The notes below the pieces were generated by a model. The model was not told the origin of the DNA and searched no databases. It worked only from the letters and a program-made list of their open reading frames with translations. A program made the position numbers and the translations under genes. DNA of 64,000 nucleotides from Vasconcelosia minhoensis LEGE 07310 (GTDB taxonomy: Bacteria; Cyanobacteriota; Cyanobacteriia; Phormidesmidales; Phormidesmidaceae): contig NZ_JADEXG010000015.1 in NCBI RefSeq assembly GCF_015207255.1, forward strand, positions 26,913 to 90,912. Reading direction: 5' to 3'. Of the stretch, positions 37,085-46,191 are shown one piece after another. The first letter of the stretch is position 1, and every line of letters begins with the position of its first letter.

Positions 37085-38650
37085 TTAGAACAGCGGCTCT
37101 GGCCGATAGCGAGAGTAGTGAGCCGGGAGCTGTAGCCCCTGGAGCTGGAGATGCTGGAGCCGATAGCGGTAGGCCGCCCCGGTGATCAGGTGATGGGCTA
37201 TCTCTGCAACTCGCCGGGCGGTGGGGTCGGCTAGGTAGGTGTCTTTCACCCAGTGGTTAAACGCGCCCATGGCGGGGCCGCACCAGATCTGGTAGTCCAT
37301 CTCGCGACGGGGCTCGCCGAGAATCGACCAGCGTGATGACAGCCCCAGATACCAACGAAAAATCAGCGCCATTTTGCGCTTGGGATGGTCCTGAGCCCGG
37401 GCAATCTGCTCCGGGTCGCGCTGGTTGAAATAGGCGACAGTTTCCTGCCAGATGGTCTCCAGCGGCTGGCCAAACACCTGCTGCTCCAGCTTTTCGCGCT
37501 CAATAGGCTCAATCTCATCGATGCTGTCGTAGCGCTGGTAGAGTTCGTAGAGCTTCTGCGATCGCATCGGAAACAGCGTCCCCCGCTTCAGCAGCTGCAC
37601 CTTCACCCCCATCTCAAACATGTCGGCGGAGGGCGCCATGGTGACATCGGCCATCTGCGCCTTGGCGAGCAGCTCTTTAGTGTGGGCAGAGGTGCCCGCT
37701 TCCACGCAGGCCTGGTTAACCGAGCCGGTGACCACGTAGCTCGCCCCCATCGCAAAGGCGGCCAGGGCCGCATCAGGGGTGCCAATCCCGCCCGCCGCGC
37801 CGACTCTCACCGGGGTGGGGTAGCGATACTGCTGCTGAATCTGGTCTCTCAGGGCCAACACGGCGGGAAACAGGCAGACCAGGGCGCGATTGTCGGTATG
37901 GCCGCCGGAGTCGGCTTCAATCGTGATGTCGTCCGCCATCGGCATTTGGGCGGCCAGCGCTGCCTGCTGCGCGGTAATCGCCCCCTGCTCAACCAAAGGG
38001 GTTAGGAACTTAGCGGGGGCGGGCTGTAAGAACTGCTGGGCCACCTCCAGCCGCGAGAGTTTAGCAATGACCTTGTGCCGACTCTGGAGCTGGCCGGCGG
38101 CGTTTAGGGATAGCCCCGCGACTCGATAGCGAACTAAATCCGGCGTCAGAGAGAGAAAGGCCGAGGCTTCGATCGTCGTGACGCCGTGCTTTAGATAAAG
38201 ATCGACCGCGCCGCGCTCCAGGGCCGGTTCGCTGGGGCTGTGAATCAGGTTAAAGGCATAGGGGCCATCAGGGAGAGCCTGTTGGATTTGCGCGATCGCA
38301 TCCTCTATCCTCCCCGGCACCAGCCCCGCCGCCCCAAAGCTGGATAAGATCCCGGCTTTCCCCAGGGCAATCACCATGTCTTCAGAAGAAATGCCGTTGG
38401 CCATCGCCCCCGCCATGTAGGCGTAGCGCACCCCGTGGGCAGCCCGAAAGGCGGCGTCGCCCAGCTGCTCTGGCGGCAGGGCCAGGGCAAAGCAAAGCGG
38501 CGTCTCACCGCTGGCGAGCTGATGGGTAAAGCCGATCTGACTGCCCGCTTGCAGCACGTAGCAGGGCGCGGCCAGATGGCGAAGTTTTGTTTGGATACCA
38601 TCTGGATCAACCGCGATTACGGACGATTCGGGCGGAGAGAGAATGGGCAT
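37085..38650 (-). CDS. PfaD-family trans-acting enoyl reductase
   Basis: FMN-dependent enoyl reductase of the PfaD / 2-nitropropane dioxygenase-like family, acting in trans on ACP-bound enoyl chains in PUFA and hgl-type synthases. Visible are the barrel motifs GILSSFGAAGLVPGRIE, FNLIHSPSEPALE, EADSGGHTDN, VGAAGGIGTPDAALAAFAMG and QKLYELYQRYDS. About 521 residues, normal for the family. ATG at 38650 (MPILSPPESS) is chosen since it lies 8 bases after the preceding stop with GGAGG upstream; the frame is open to 38722 inside the upstream gene. The C-terminal region IWCGPAMGAFNHWVKD is characteristic of PfaD. Confidence 0.92.
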   Translation of the reverse strand: MPILSPPESSVIAVDPDGIQTKLRHLAAPCYVLQAGSQIGFTHQLASGETPLCFALALPPEQLGDAAFRAAHGVRYAYMAGAMANGISSEDMVIALGKAGILSSFGAAGLVPGRIEDAIAQIQQALPDGPYAFNLIHSPSEPALERGAVDLYLKHGVTTIEASAFLSLTPDLVRYRVAGLSLNAAGQLQSRHKVIAKLSRLEVAQQFLQPAPAKFLTPLVEQGAITAQQAALAAQMPMADDITIEADSGGHTDNRALVCLFPAVLALRDQIQQQYRYPTPVRVGAAGGIGTPDAALAAFAMGASYVVTGSVNQACVEAGTSAHTKELLAKAQMADVTMAPSADMFEMGVKVQLLKRGTLFPMRSQKLYELYQRYDSIDEIEPIEREKLEQQVFGQPLETIWQETVAYFNQRDPEQIARAQDHPKRKMALIFRWYLGLSSRWSILGEPRREMDYQIWCGPAMGAFNHWVKDTYLADPTARRVAEIAHHLITGAAYRYRLQHLQLQGLQLPAHYSRYRPEPLF

Positions 38651-38658
38651 GGTCTGAA

Positions 38659-41600
38659 CTAAGCCTCCTGAATGCAGAGTGCAATAGCCTGGATGGCGTA
38701 AATGCGCATGGTTTCTTTCCACAGGCTGGCATCGCCAATTATCGTGATGCGTTCGGCCTCTCGACGAATCTCGGAAATGTGGACTTCCAAATACAGCTTT
38801 TGGTTGTCAGGGGTGATCTGGCCGCGATACTTCCAGATGATGGGATGGTTGAGCGCTTGGGCAAATCGGGGTGAGGTAAAGCCCTGGTCGAGCCCCTGGT
38901 GAAGGGCGTAGAGCTGCATGGCTTGCAGAATGGTTTCGACGCCCAGTGCCCCTGGCATCACCGGATCCTGATAGAAGTGGAAAGGAAAATACCAGCTGCT
39001 GGGAGAGATTGTTTTCTCTGCGTAAACATAGCCCTGCTGATGCTGTCCACCAGCGGCAACCACCGCGGCTCGGTCGAGCAGGTCAAAATAGCCGCTGGCC
39101 AGCCGAGCGTGGGGCCGATTGACCTGGGGCTGATAGAATCGCTTGCGAACGGTTTGATTGCGCAGGTTTAAAGACTTTCCTGCCGGTGCTGACTCTAACC
39201 AGGTGGGCTTTAGCTTGCCGCCGTCCAGCCCCGACTGATGGGCCAGCACCTGGTCGCTAAAGTAGCCGAAGACCATCGTGCCGCGATAGAAGGGCTCGCC
39301 TTCGCAGGACAGCTGATAGGAAAACGATTGTAGAATTGTCCCCGCCAGCACGTTTACCGAAGTTAGCTCGACCTCATCGGTGATGGTTTTACCCCGCAGG
39401 TCAATCTCTTTGAGTACGGTGGCCTGGCCGTCAATGTTGCGGAAGTAGAGATCTTCTGACAGCGACTGAAGCGGCGTGCCCAGGTAGAGGCCGAGAAAGA
39501 TGCAGGGCTGTCCGGCAATCTCAATGTGGGCGCAGTAGGGCAGGTGGGGATAGCTGTTCTCTCGGTAAAACCAAGCATCGACGGGCACATCGTACTCGGT
39601 GACAATTTTTGCCCCCGGTACCAGCCGCCGTTCCGTAGGCACCTGTAACACCCGGCTGACCAGCTGAAAGTCTCGGTTAGGAATGCGGGCGCAGCGGCGC
39701 TGGTCAAAGACGGCAAAATCGGGACCTAAACAGTCGGCGACCCGGCCCATCGCCAGAGTTCGTAGGGACTCATCGTCAAACGCTAGTTCTTTGGTAGGGG
39801 CTTCGGCGGCGGCGGTTCCATCCAGCTGTAGCCCCAGATGGTCGATGGTGGCAATGATTTTTTCGCTCCAGATGACCTGGATATTCGCGATCGCGTAGGG
39901 CCTCGGCTCCAGCCCAATCTCAGTCACGTCCAGCTGATAGCGCAGCGTCCCTGTCGCCGGGGTCACCTGGCCGCGAAACTGAAAGGCCATTTTGCAGCCC
40001 GGCAGTGGCTGGAATCGAGCCTTCTGGACTCGCCTATGCAGACCCAGCCAGAGCAGATAGACTTGCAGCAGCTGAGAGCCGCCCTCGACCATCAGGCTGC
40101 CCGGCATCGTCGGGTCGTTTTTGAAATGGCATTGGAAATACCAGTCTTCGGGCGTGACGGTTTTGCTTCCCAGAATCTGGCCTAACCCAGCGCCGCCGCC
40201 GGTGGGCTCAATCTGCGTCACCTGGTCCACCATCATCAGCGCCGGGGGCGGCAGTCGCAGAGAGGGATTATCCGCCTGATAGTCAGGCCCCAAAACGCTC
40301 AGGTTACCCCGGCTCAGCTGCACCAGATCGGGCGTGTCCAGCTGGGTTTTAGGACTGGAAAGCAGCGGTATAAACGGCTTTTTGTCGGATATTGTGACCG
40401 GCTTCGCGACAATTCCCTGCCCCTTGGCCAGCTCCTCATCTGAGAACAGTCCGGCACAGCCCCCGGACAGCTGCATCCAGAGCCTATCGCCCGCCCAGCA
40501 TTCGCCTTCAAAAAAGACCAGCAGGCTCCGAGTGGTCTGTACATGAGCCGTAATCTTCACCCGATAGCGCAGCGTTTTCAGCGCTTTGGGCTGCACCGCC
40601 TTAAACTCACTGTTCAAATCCAACAGCCGAAAAGAGCGCTGACCGCGGCTCTCAAAATCGCTGCCCAGGTAGCTCAGCAGCAGCAGCAAACCATGCCCCG
40701 CCTCGGCGCAGATGCCGATCGGAATCTGACCATCGACGCTGTACCAGGCATCTGGGGGAATGTCGTACTCGGTCTCAATCACGCCGGTTGTGTAATCGCC
40801 GCGATCGCCCGAGAGCGCCGTCACCCGACTGACAAAGTGAAAGGGCGGACTGGGCAGCCGCACTCGCCGCAGATAGCCATCCACACGCTCATAGTCTGGC
40901 CCAAACAGCCGCGAAACCCTATCCTGCGTCAGTTCCAGCACCTCCGCCGCATTCAGAATCTCTGTTTTAACAGACGGTTCGGATTTCTCAGTCGGCGTAA
41001 TCCCCGAACGCAGCCCCACCCGCTGAGGTAGGCTGGGTCGCGACCCAGCAGCAGCCCCATACAGCGGCGACAGATCTAGCGAAACCCGATGACTCACCAG
41101 CTGCGCCAGGGCCTTCACGATCGCGGTATAGTCATCCGTCCCCCGTCGATTGATTCCCATCACCGCATGGTCCCGCTGTGCCAGGTTCTGACTAATCCAG
41201 CGGGCGCAGGTGCCGCCCGCCCCCAGCTCGATAAAGACCCGCGCCCCGTCGGCGTAGACCTGGTTTACCAGCTGCGGAAAGTCGAGCGGCTGACAGATGC
41301 CCGTGGCCAGCTGGTGGGCAACGGCGTCCTGATCGAGCGGCAGGGGCTGATAGGTGGCAGAAGTATAAAACCGGATGGGCGACGGGTTGAGCGGCTGCAA
41401 ATGGTTCAGGGCAAACAGCTCGGGATAGGCCGAGGCCATCGCTTCGCAGTGCAGCACCAGATTGGCCGGTGAGCGAAACGACTCGCACTGGAGGGCGGCG
41501 ATAACGCGATCGCACCCTTCAGCATCGCCCCCAATCACCACTTCCTGGGGCGTATTGATGTGGGTGAGATAGACTCGCGGCTCCTGCGCTAGGCAGGCTC

Positions 41601-43602
41601 GCACCTGCTCCGGGGAAGTCAGCAGCACATAGCTACTCCAGCGCAGCTTGCCAGTATCCGGCCAATGCGCCTGAATCACCTCCTGGGCACCGCCCAGCTG
41701 TGACTGGAACAGGCGCGACTGATGAACAAACTCGCTGCCGTAGTCAGCGTTTGACCAGACGTCGAGGGCATACATCATGGTGCTCTCGCCCATGCTGTAG
41801 CCAAATGCGGCCTGGGGCTGCACCTGAAAAATCTTTTGAATAATTTCGGTGAACAATACCGAGAACCCTGTCCCGGTTTCTAGCAGCGCCAGTGGCAGCT
41901 CCCCGAGCTGTGCTTCTCGGGCCTCTAGCTCACGCTTCGAGAGTTTGTGCTGGCTCTTGGGATAGAGCTGCTGAACCTGGAAGAAAGCCAGCGGGTTCGA
42001 AATCAGTCGATCTACCCGCTCAAATAGCTGAGGAAAGCGATGGAACAGGGTGCGGCCCATGTCCAGGTAGGTGTTAAAGGCACCGGGGTAGACGAAGGCG
42101 ACGCTGCCCTGCTGGCCCTGGGGCCGGGCGGTGAAGTAGCTTCCGGCTGGACTCTTCCAGTCCTTGCCTTGGCTAAAGGCCCGCTGAATACCGATACGCG
42201 CCCGCTCAATTTCCTTCAGCAGCTTCTCTTTTTGCGCGCCGACCAGGGCCAGGGCGTAGGGGACTTCAGGGGAAGCGGCCAGACTGGTTTCTCTGGCTAA
42301 AGCACCGAGGCTGTCGGTTTCGCTCAGGCGCTGTTCTAGCTGGTCGAGCTGGGATAGGAGCGTAGGCTGGTCGGCAGCCGCGATCGCAAACAAACAGACG
42401 GGCCTCGTCTGATCGCCCGGCTGCTGCGGATGGTGGGCCTCTGCCAGTAGCAGATGCCCGTGGCGACTGTTGACCGCCGCCCGCCGCTGGAGCTGCGGCC
42501 CCGCTGAAAGCCAAGGCCGGGCCTCGGTTGGCACATAGAACGGACTGGCCTGCCAGAGCGCGGGATGACGGGGAGCCTGCCAATTCGGCACCGGCGGCAG
42601 GTAGCGATGGTACAGGCACAGAGCGGCGTGAATCATTCCCAGCAGGTCTGCAACAGCACCGGTTTCGCCGAGATTCGCCTTGATACTGCCGACCGCACAG
42701 CACAGCTCAGAACCGGGATCGCCCCGATAGACCTGGGTGAGTCCCTTCAGCTCGATTTCGTCAATGCTGGCATTGCCGCTGGCCACCAGCTCCAGGTAGC
42801 CGACGGCGGCAGGCGCGACCCCAACCTGCTGAAGCCCCTGTCGAACCCGAGCGGCAACGGCCTCGGCGGTGACGAATGCCGGCTGACAGTGGGAGGTCGC
42901 CTCGATCACGGCGTAAATCCGGTCGCCCGCCTGAATCGCTTTCTCGTAAGACTTCAGAACAATTGCCGCTGCGCCCTCGCCGGGATAGTTCTCCTGGGCC
43001 TGGGCCTCATAGCTGAAGGCGGTTTTACCGACAGCGGGGGGAATCAGGCTGGCCTGATGGGAGACCGCGATCGCGACCGCGTCAACTTCTCCCGCCGTCA
43101 GCATCAGCTGGGCTCGGTCGATGGCACTGAGGACAAAGTCGGCGTTGGGCTCCAGGGTCAGGGTTGTGGTTTGGCAGCGCCAGAGCTGAGCGAGCTTGGT
43201 CGCAGTCGGGGAAGCGGTCTGCGGCTGGGTTTGGACCGCGATCGTGCCGCCTCGGCGGCGATGGCCCACTCGGGCTTTATCAATCGTTTCGGCGGCGGCG
43301 CTGTTTGCACCTGCGGGTTGAATCACGCCCAGTCGCGTCAGGCCGTCCTTCCCCTGGCCAACGGCTCGATGCAGCACCGTCAGCAGCAGCAGCTCCGCTG
43401 GCGTAAACCGGCTGAAATCCTTCGGCGGAATTTTGAGCTCAAAGGCATCGACTTCAAGGCTGCTGAGATAGGTGCCCGGCACCCCTGCGGCAGGCTGAGT
43501 AAAGTGCGGTTTACCCTCATAGCTGCTGTTGACTATCGCGTCGAGCCCGATACAGCTGCCCGCGATCGCGTCCATTCCCACTATGGCCAGTTTAATACTC
43601 AC
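38659..43602 (-). CDS. PUFA/hgl-type synthase subunit: CLF-AT-DH-DH
   Basis: 1647 residues. The first 380 have a ketosynthase fold but no catalytic residues: the Cys position is in PNADFVLSAID, and the two His motifs read LVASGNASIDE and KANLGETGAVAD, so it is a chain-length-factor-like domain. An AT follows (about 480-860) with AAFGYSMGESTMMYALDVW, as in PfaB. Two double-hotdog FabA-like dehydratases make up the rest; the active-site strands are CHFKNDPTMPGSLMVEG and FHFYQDPVMPGALGVE, each with a preceding hotdog (PPDAWYSVDG, PVDAWFYREN). Canonical PfaC has KS-CLF-DH-DH with PfaB separate, so this is a rearranged CLF-AT fusion that must use the KS of the 46-50 kb protein. Confidence 0.88.
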   Translation of the reverse strand: MSIKLAIVGMDAIAGSCIGLDAIVNSSYEGKPHFTQPAAGVPGTYLSSLEVDAFELKIPPKDFSRFTPAELLLLTVLHRAVGQGKDGLTRLGVIQPAGANSAAAETIDKARVGHRRRGGTIAVQTQPQTASPTATKLAQLWRCQTTTLTLEPNADFVLSAIDRAQLMLTAGEVDAVAIAVSHQASLIPPAVGKTAFSYEAQAQENYPGEGAAAIVLKSYEKAIQAGDRIYAVIEATSHCQPAFVTAEAVAARVRQGLQQVGVAPAAVGYLELVASGNASIDEIELKGLTQVYRGDPGSELCCAVGSIKANLGETGAVADLLGMIHAALCLYHRYLPPVPNWQAPRHPALWQASPFYVPTEARPWLSAGPQLQRRAAVNSRHGHLLLAEAHHPQQPGDQTRPVCLFAIAAADQPTLLSQLDQLEQRLSETDSLGALARETSLAASPEVPYALALVGAQKEKLLKEIERARIGIQRAFSQGKDWKSPAGSYFTARPQGQQGSVAFVYPGAFNTYLDMGRTLFHRFPQLFERVDRLISNPLAFFQVQQLYPKSQHKLSKRELEAREAQLGELPLALLETGTGFSVLFTEIIQKIFQVQPQAAFGYSMGESTMMYALDVWSNADYGSEFVHQSRLFQSQLGGAQEVIQAHWPDTGKLRWSSYVLLTSPEQVRACLAQEPRVYLTHINTPQEVVIGGDAEGCDRVIAALQCESFRSPANLVLHCEAMASAYPELFALNHLQPLNPSPIRFYTSATYQPLPLDQDAVAHQLATGICQPLDFPQLVNQVYADGARVFIELGAGGTCARWISQNLAQRDHAVMGINRRGTDDYTAIVKALAQLVSHRVSLDLSPLYGAAAGSRPSLPQRVGLRSGITPTEKSEPSVKTEILNAAEVLELTQDRVSRLFGPDYERVDGYLRRVRLPSPPFHFVSRVTALSGDRGDYTTGVIETEYDIPPDAWYSVDGQIPIGICAEAGHGLLLLLSYLGSDFESRGQRSFRLLDLNSEFKAVQPKALKTLRYRVKITAHVQTTRSLLVFFEGECWAGDRLWMQLSGGCAGLFSDEELAKGQGIVAKPVTISDKKPFIPLLSSPKTQLDTPDLVQLSRGNLSVLGPDYQADNPSLRLPPPALMMVDQVTQIEPTGGGAGLGQILGSKTVTPEDWYFQCHFKNDPTMPGSLMVEGGSQLLQVYLLWLGLHRRVQKARFQPLPGCKMAFQFRGQVTPATGTLRYQLDVTEIGLEPRPYAIANIQVIWSEKIIATIDHLGLQLDGTAAAEAPTKELAFDDESLRTLAMGRVADCLGPDFAVFDQRRCARIPNRDFQLVSRVLQVPTERRLVPGAKIVTEYDVPVDAWFYRENSYPHLPYCAHIEIAGQPCIFLGLYLGTPLQSLSEDLYFRNIDGQATVLKEIDLRGKTITDEVELTSVNVLAGTILQSFSYQLSCEGEPFYRGTMVFGYFSDQVLAHQSGLDGGKLKPTWLESAPAGKSLNLRNQTVRKRFYQPQVNRPHARLASGYFDLLDRAAVVAAGGQHQQGYVYAEKTISPSSWYFPFHFYQDPVMPGALGVETILQAMQLYALHQGLDQGFTSPRFAQALNHPIIWKYRGQITPDNQKLYLEVHISEIRREAERITIIGDASLWKETMRIYAIQAIALCIQEA

Positions 43603-43640
43603 CCAATCCCTCCTTGACTTTCTGCTAAATTCCGACGGTC

Positions 43641-45407
43641 TTAGCTAGCGAGCGCAACCGCTCTCTCTGAATCTGTCTCTGGTACACTTTCGGAACAGAC
43701 ATTTTCCAAAAAGAGAGACTTCAGCCGGGCACTCTTCACCACCTGCATTGCCTCGACCTGCATACATAGCGTCCCATCGGCCCGATGGGCGGTCCCATGG
43801 GCGGTAACCGTACTTTCGTCCTCAGCCAAAATTTCTAGGGAAATCGTAAAGGTCTGGTCAAATGACAGCGGCTGGAGCTGCTGCATATGACCAAACTGAG
43901 AAGGCAGGCTGCCGAGATCCCGCTGTTTTCTCACCCAGGCCAGCAGGCACTGGTAGAAGGCGTCCGCTGTGTAGGGGTTGAACGTGCGCACGGGGAACTG
44001 TCCCTGCTGCAGGCGGCTGAGCGTGGGCAGGTGACACTGAACGACGAGAGATTTTTCGCTAATTTCCAGCAGAGTTCTCAGGCTCTGGAAGCCCGGCTGG
44101 TGGAAGAGGGTACCGTCTTGGTACAGGGCGGTGGGCGGAGCTGGGGGGTGCGATCGCGCGCCTGTCTCCAGCGCTGACGGAGTTCGTGTCAGCATTAGCT
44201 CGGTTCGATAGTGATACCGCTGTAATCCTCTGGTCCCTTCGCTCCAGACGCCAGCTTCCAGGGTGACGGTGGTTTCGTCGGCCTGTCTTTCCGTCAGCTC
44301 TAATGTGTAGGCCGGAGCCAGAGTGCGGTCGAACACAATCCCCTTCAGCACCTTGAAGTCTCGTGCCCCAGTAAACCGATAGCCGGGATAAAGCTGTTCT
44401 CCCCCGTTGGCAATCCAGCTCAGCCCGCACATGGCAGGCAGCACCGGCTGGCTGCCGATGACATGTTCGCGGACAAAAGGATTCGTGGCTAGGGTGAGCT
44501 GGCGGCGAACCCGATGCCGATGCCCCTGGCCGTACGGGCCGCCAGCGGGAAGCTCGATCGGGCGGCTCATCACGGTGAGCTGAGTGGCGGCGGGACTGCT
44601 CTCGGCCAGCTCAGCCGCCAGCAGCTGAGCGCCATAGGCGGGGGGAATCAGCGCCATCTCCAGCTGGGCAAAGTGCCGCTTCAGCTCAGCCGTGACCATG
44701 CCACCATCCCAGGGACCCCAGCCCACGGCGACGACGTGACAGCTGGGATAGCGCCGCTGCAAACGGTGGGCTGTCTTGTTCAAAATCTCGTTAGCCAGGG
44801 CATAGTCGGCCTGTCCGGCATTGCCGTAGAAGCCAACAAAGGAAGAGAACAGCACTAGGAAGTCGAGCTGGCTAGGGTCTACGCAGCTGAGTAGGTTATT
44901 GAGACCGGTAACTTTGGTGTTGTAGACTCGCTCAAAGTCTGAGTCGGTCTTGTGCTCAATCCGCTTGTCAGCTAGGGCACCCGCGCCGTGAATCAGTCCG
45001 GTGATGGGGCCCGCGATCGCGCCCGTGACTGCCTGCTGTAAGGCTGCCTCGTCGGTAATATCAGCGCTCATATATTCGGCCTGACCTCCCACCTGCTGAA
45101 TCGCCGACAGCGTTGCGATAATCTCTCGCTGCCCGACAATCTGTCGATAGCGCTGCTCCACCGCAGCTGGCTTGGGCTTCTCACCCTGGGCCAGCAGCGC
45201 CTGCATAATCTGTCGCTTCAGCTCGGCTTCCTCGCAACAGCCCTCGGCCCAGGCAGGCTCCGGTTCTGCCATTGCGGACCGGCCCAGCAGCACAAACCGA
45301 CAGCGATACTGCCGCGCCAGCTCAATCACGCACTGGGCGGTCACTCCCCGCGCGCCGCCGCTAACTAGAATGACAGAATTAGAGTGAATCTTTGTCGATG
45401 TAGTCAT
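43641..45407 (-). CDS. Ketoreductase catalytic half plus hotdog dehydratase (PfaA C-terminal part)
   Basis: 588 residues. Residues 10-290 are a KR catalytic domain: VILVSGGARGVTAQCVIELA (NADPH loop), RFVLLGRS, LIHGAGALADK, LFSSFVGFYG (Ser), ADYALANEILN (Tyr, Asn) and GWGPWDGGMV. Residues 300-575 resemble the hotdog dehydratase at the end of PfaA: FVREHVIGSQPVLPAMCGL with the active His. The structural half of the KR is on the preceding gene, so this protein alone is not a whole KR. Starts with MTTSTKIHSNS 42 bases after the previous stop; two in-frame stops separate them. Confidence 0.85.
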   Translation of the reverse strand: MTTSTKIHSNSVILVSGGARGVTAQCVIELARQYRCRFVLLGRSAMAEPEPAWAEGCCEEAELKRQIMQALLAQGEKPKPAAVEQRYRQIVGQREIIATLSAIQQVGGQAEYMSADITDEAALQQAVTGAIAGPITGLIHGAGALADKRIEHKTDSDFERVYNTKVTGLNNLLSCVDPSQLDFLVLFSSFVGFYGNAGQADYALANEILNKTAHRLQRRYPSCHVVAVGWGPWDGGMVTAELKRHFAQLEMALIPPAYGAQLLAAELAESSPAATQLTVMSRPIELPAGGPYGQGHRHRVRRQLTLATNPFVREHVIGSQPVLPAMCGLSWIANGGEQLYPGYRFTGARDFKVLKGIVFDRTLAPAYTLELTERQADETTVTLEAGVWSEGTRGLQRYHYRTELMLTRTPSALETGARSHPPAPPTALYQDGTLFHQPGFQSLRTLLEISEKSLVVQCHLPTLSRLQQGQFPVRTFNPYTADAFYQCLLAWVRKQRDLGSLPSQFGHMQQLQPLSFDQTFTISLEILAEDESTVTAHGTAHRADGTLCMQVEAMQVVKSARLKSLFLENVCSESVPETDSERAVALAS

Positions 45408-45449
45408 AATCGAGTTCCGATAACAGGCTTAAATAAGAGCTTCAACAAA

Positions 45450-46191
45450 TCAGACAGCGTCAGCAGACGTCAGCGTTACCCGCCCCAAGCGCCCATAGCC
45501 AACTTCGCGAATGAACAGATTTGGGTCGTGGATTTCTGCAATTAGGGCGTTGGCCGCCTCGACCGCAGAAAGCTCGGGGCTAATGTCAATGGCGCGACAG
45601 AAGACGGTGGGCCATTCCAGCCGGAGGGTTTTGGTTAGTCCAAACAGGCCGCCGCTGGTTGCTGGGTAGGGTCGGTCTCCCAGTCCTAACTCCCCGTCCA
45701 GACGGGCTACGGTAATAAAGCTGCGGCGCTCTCGACGCTCGGCCTGAACCAAAAAGGGTTGGAGCTGTTTGGCCAAGAAAAAGACCGTTTTGATCAATCC
45801 TCTATCTGAAACCGGCTCCAGTGGGTGCAGGTGAATGAAGGTATGGATAGCTCCGTATGCCTGCGCGATCGCGCTCAGCTGCATCTGCATCTGTCCTTCT
45901 TCTACAGTTTTCAGGTGGACTGACCGAATTTCTGCCGAAACTGTCGATTTTCTCACCAGCGATGGCGGAAACTTGAGGATAACAACCGGCCAGCCCTGAT
46001 CGCTTAGCCGCTGCACCACCTGCGCCGTCAGGGGAGAACCCTCGTCAGTAACCAGGCAGGCTCCTCGATCGGGCAGCTGAAATTCTAGATAGTCAGGCGC
46101 AGAGAGCAGCATGGGCTTCACCAGGTAGCGCTTAAGTGCAAGATGGGATGAGAGCTGGGTTAACAGGCCAGGGCTGGCTGATTTTTTTTTT
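45450..46191 (-). CDS. Ketoreductase structural half-domain, continuing the KS-AT-ACP gene in another frame
   Basis: About 240 residues matching the non-catalytic N-terminal half of PfaA/HglE-type ketoreductases: APDYLEFQLPDRG, CLVTDEGSPLTAQVVQRL, WPVVILKFPPS, GLIKTVFFLAKQL, RRSFITVARLDGELGL, GGLFGLTKTLRLEWP. In a normal synthase this follows the ACP without a break. Here the frame joins the upstream gene only by losing one A from the A10 tract at 46191-46182. A separate start is poor: the first in-frame ATG (46112) has no ribosome site and leaves little linker. The upstream gene ends 60 bases inside this one. Best read as the second half of a slippage-controlled fusion. Confidence 0.7.

Noticed and set aside
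37385..38005. 206-codon open frame opposite PfaD
   Set aside because: No start context or motif, and the PfaD frame is unambiguous.
42565..43617. 350-codon open frame on the plus strand
   Set aside because: It lies antisense to the well-supported CLF domain, shows no recognisable motif and is explained by the GC-rich third-position bias of the real gene.
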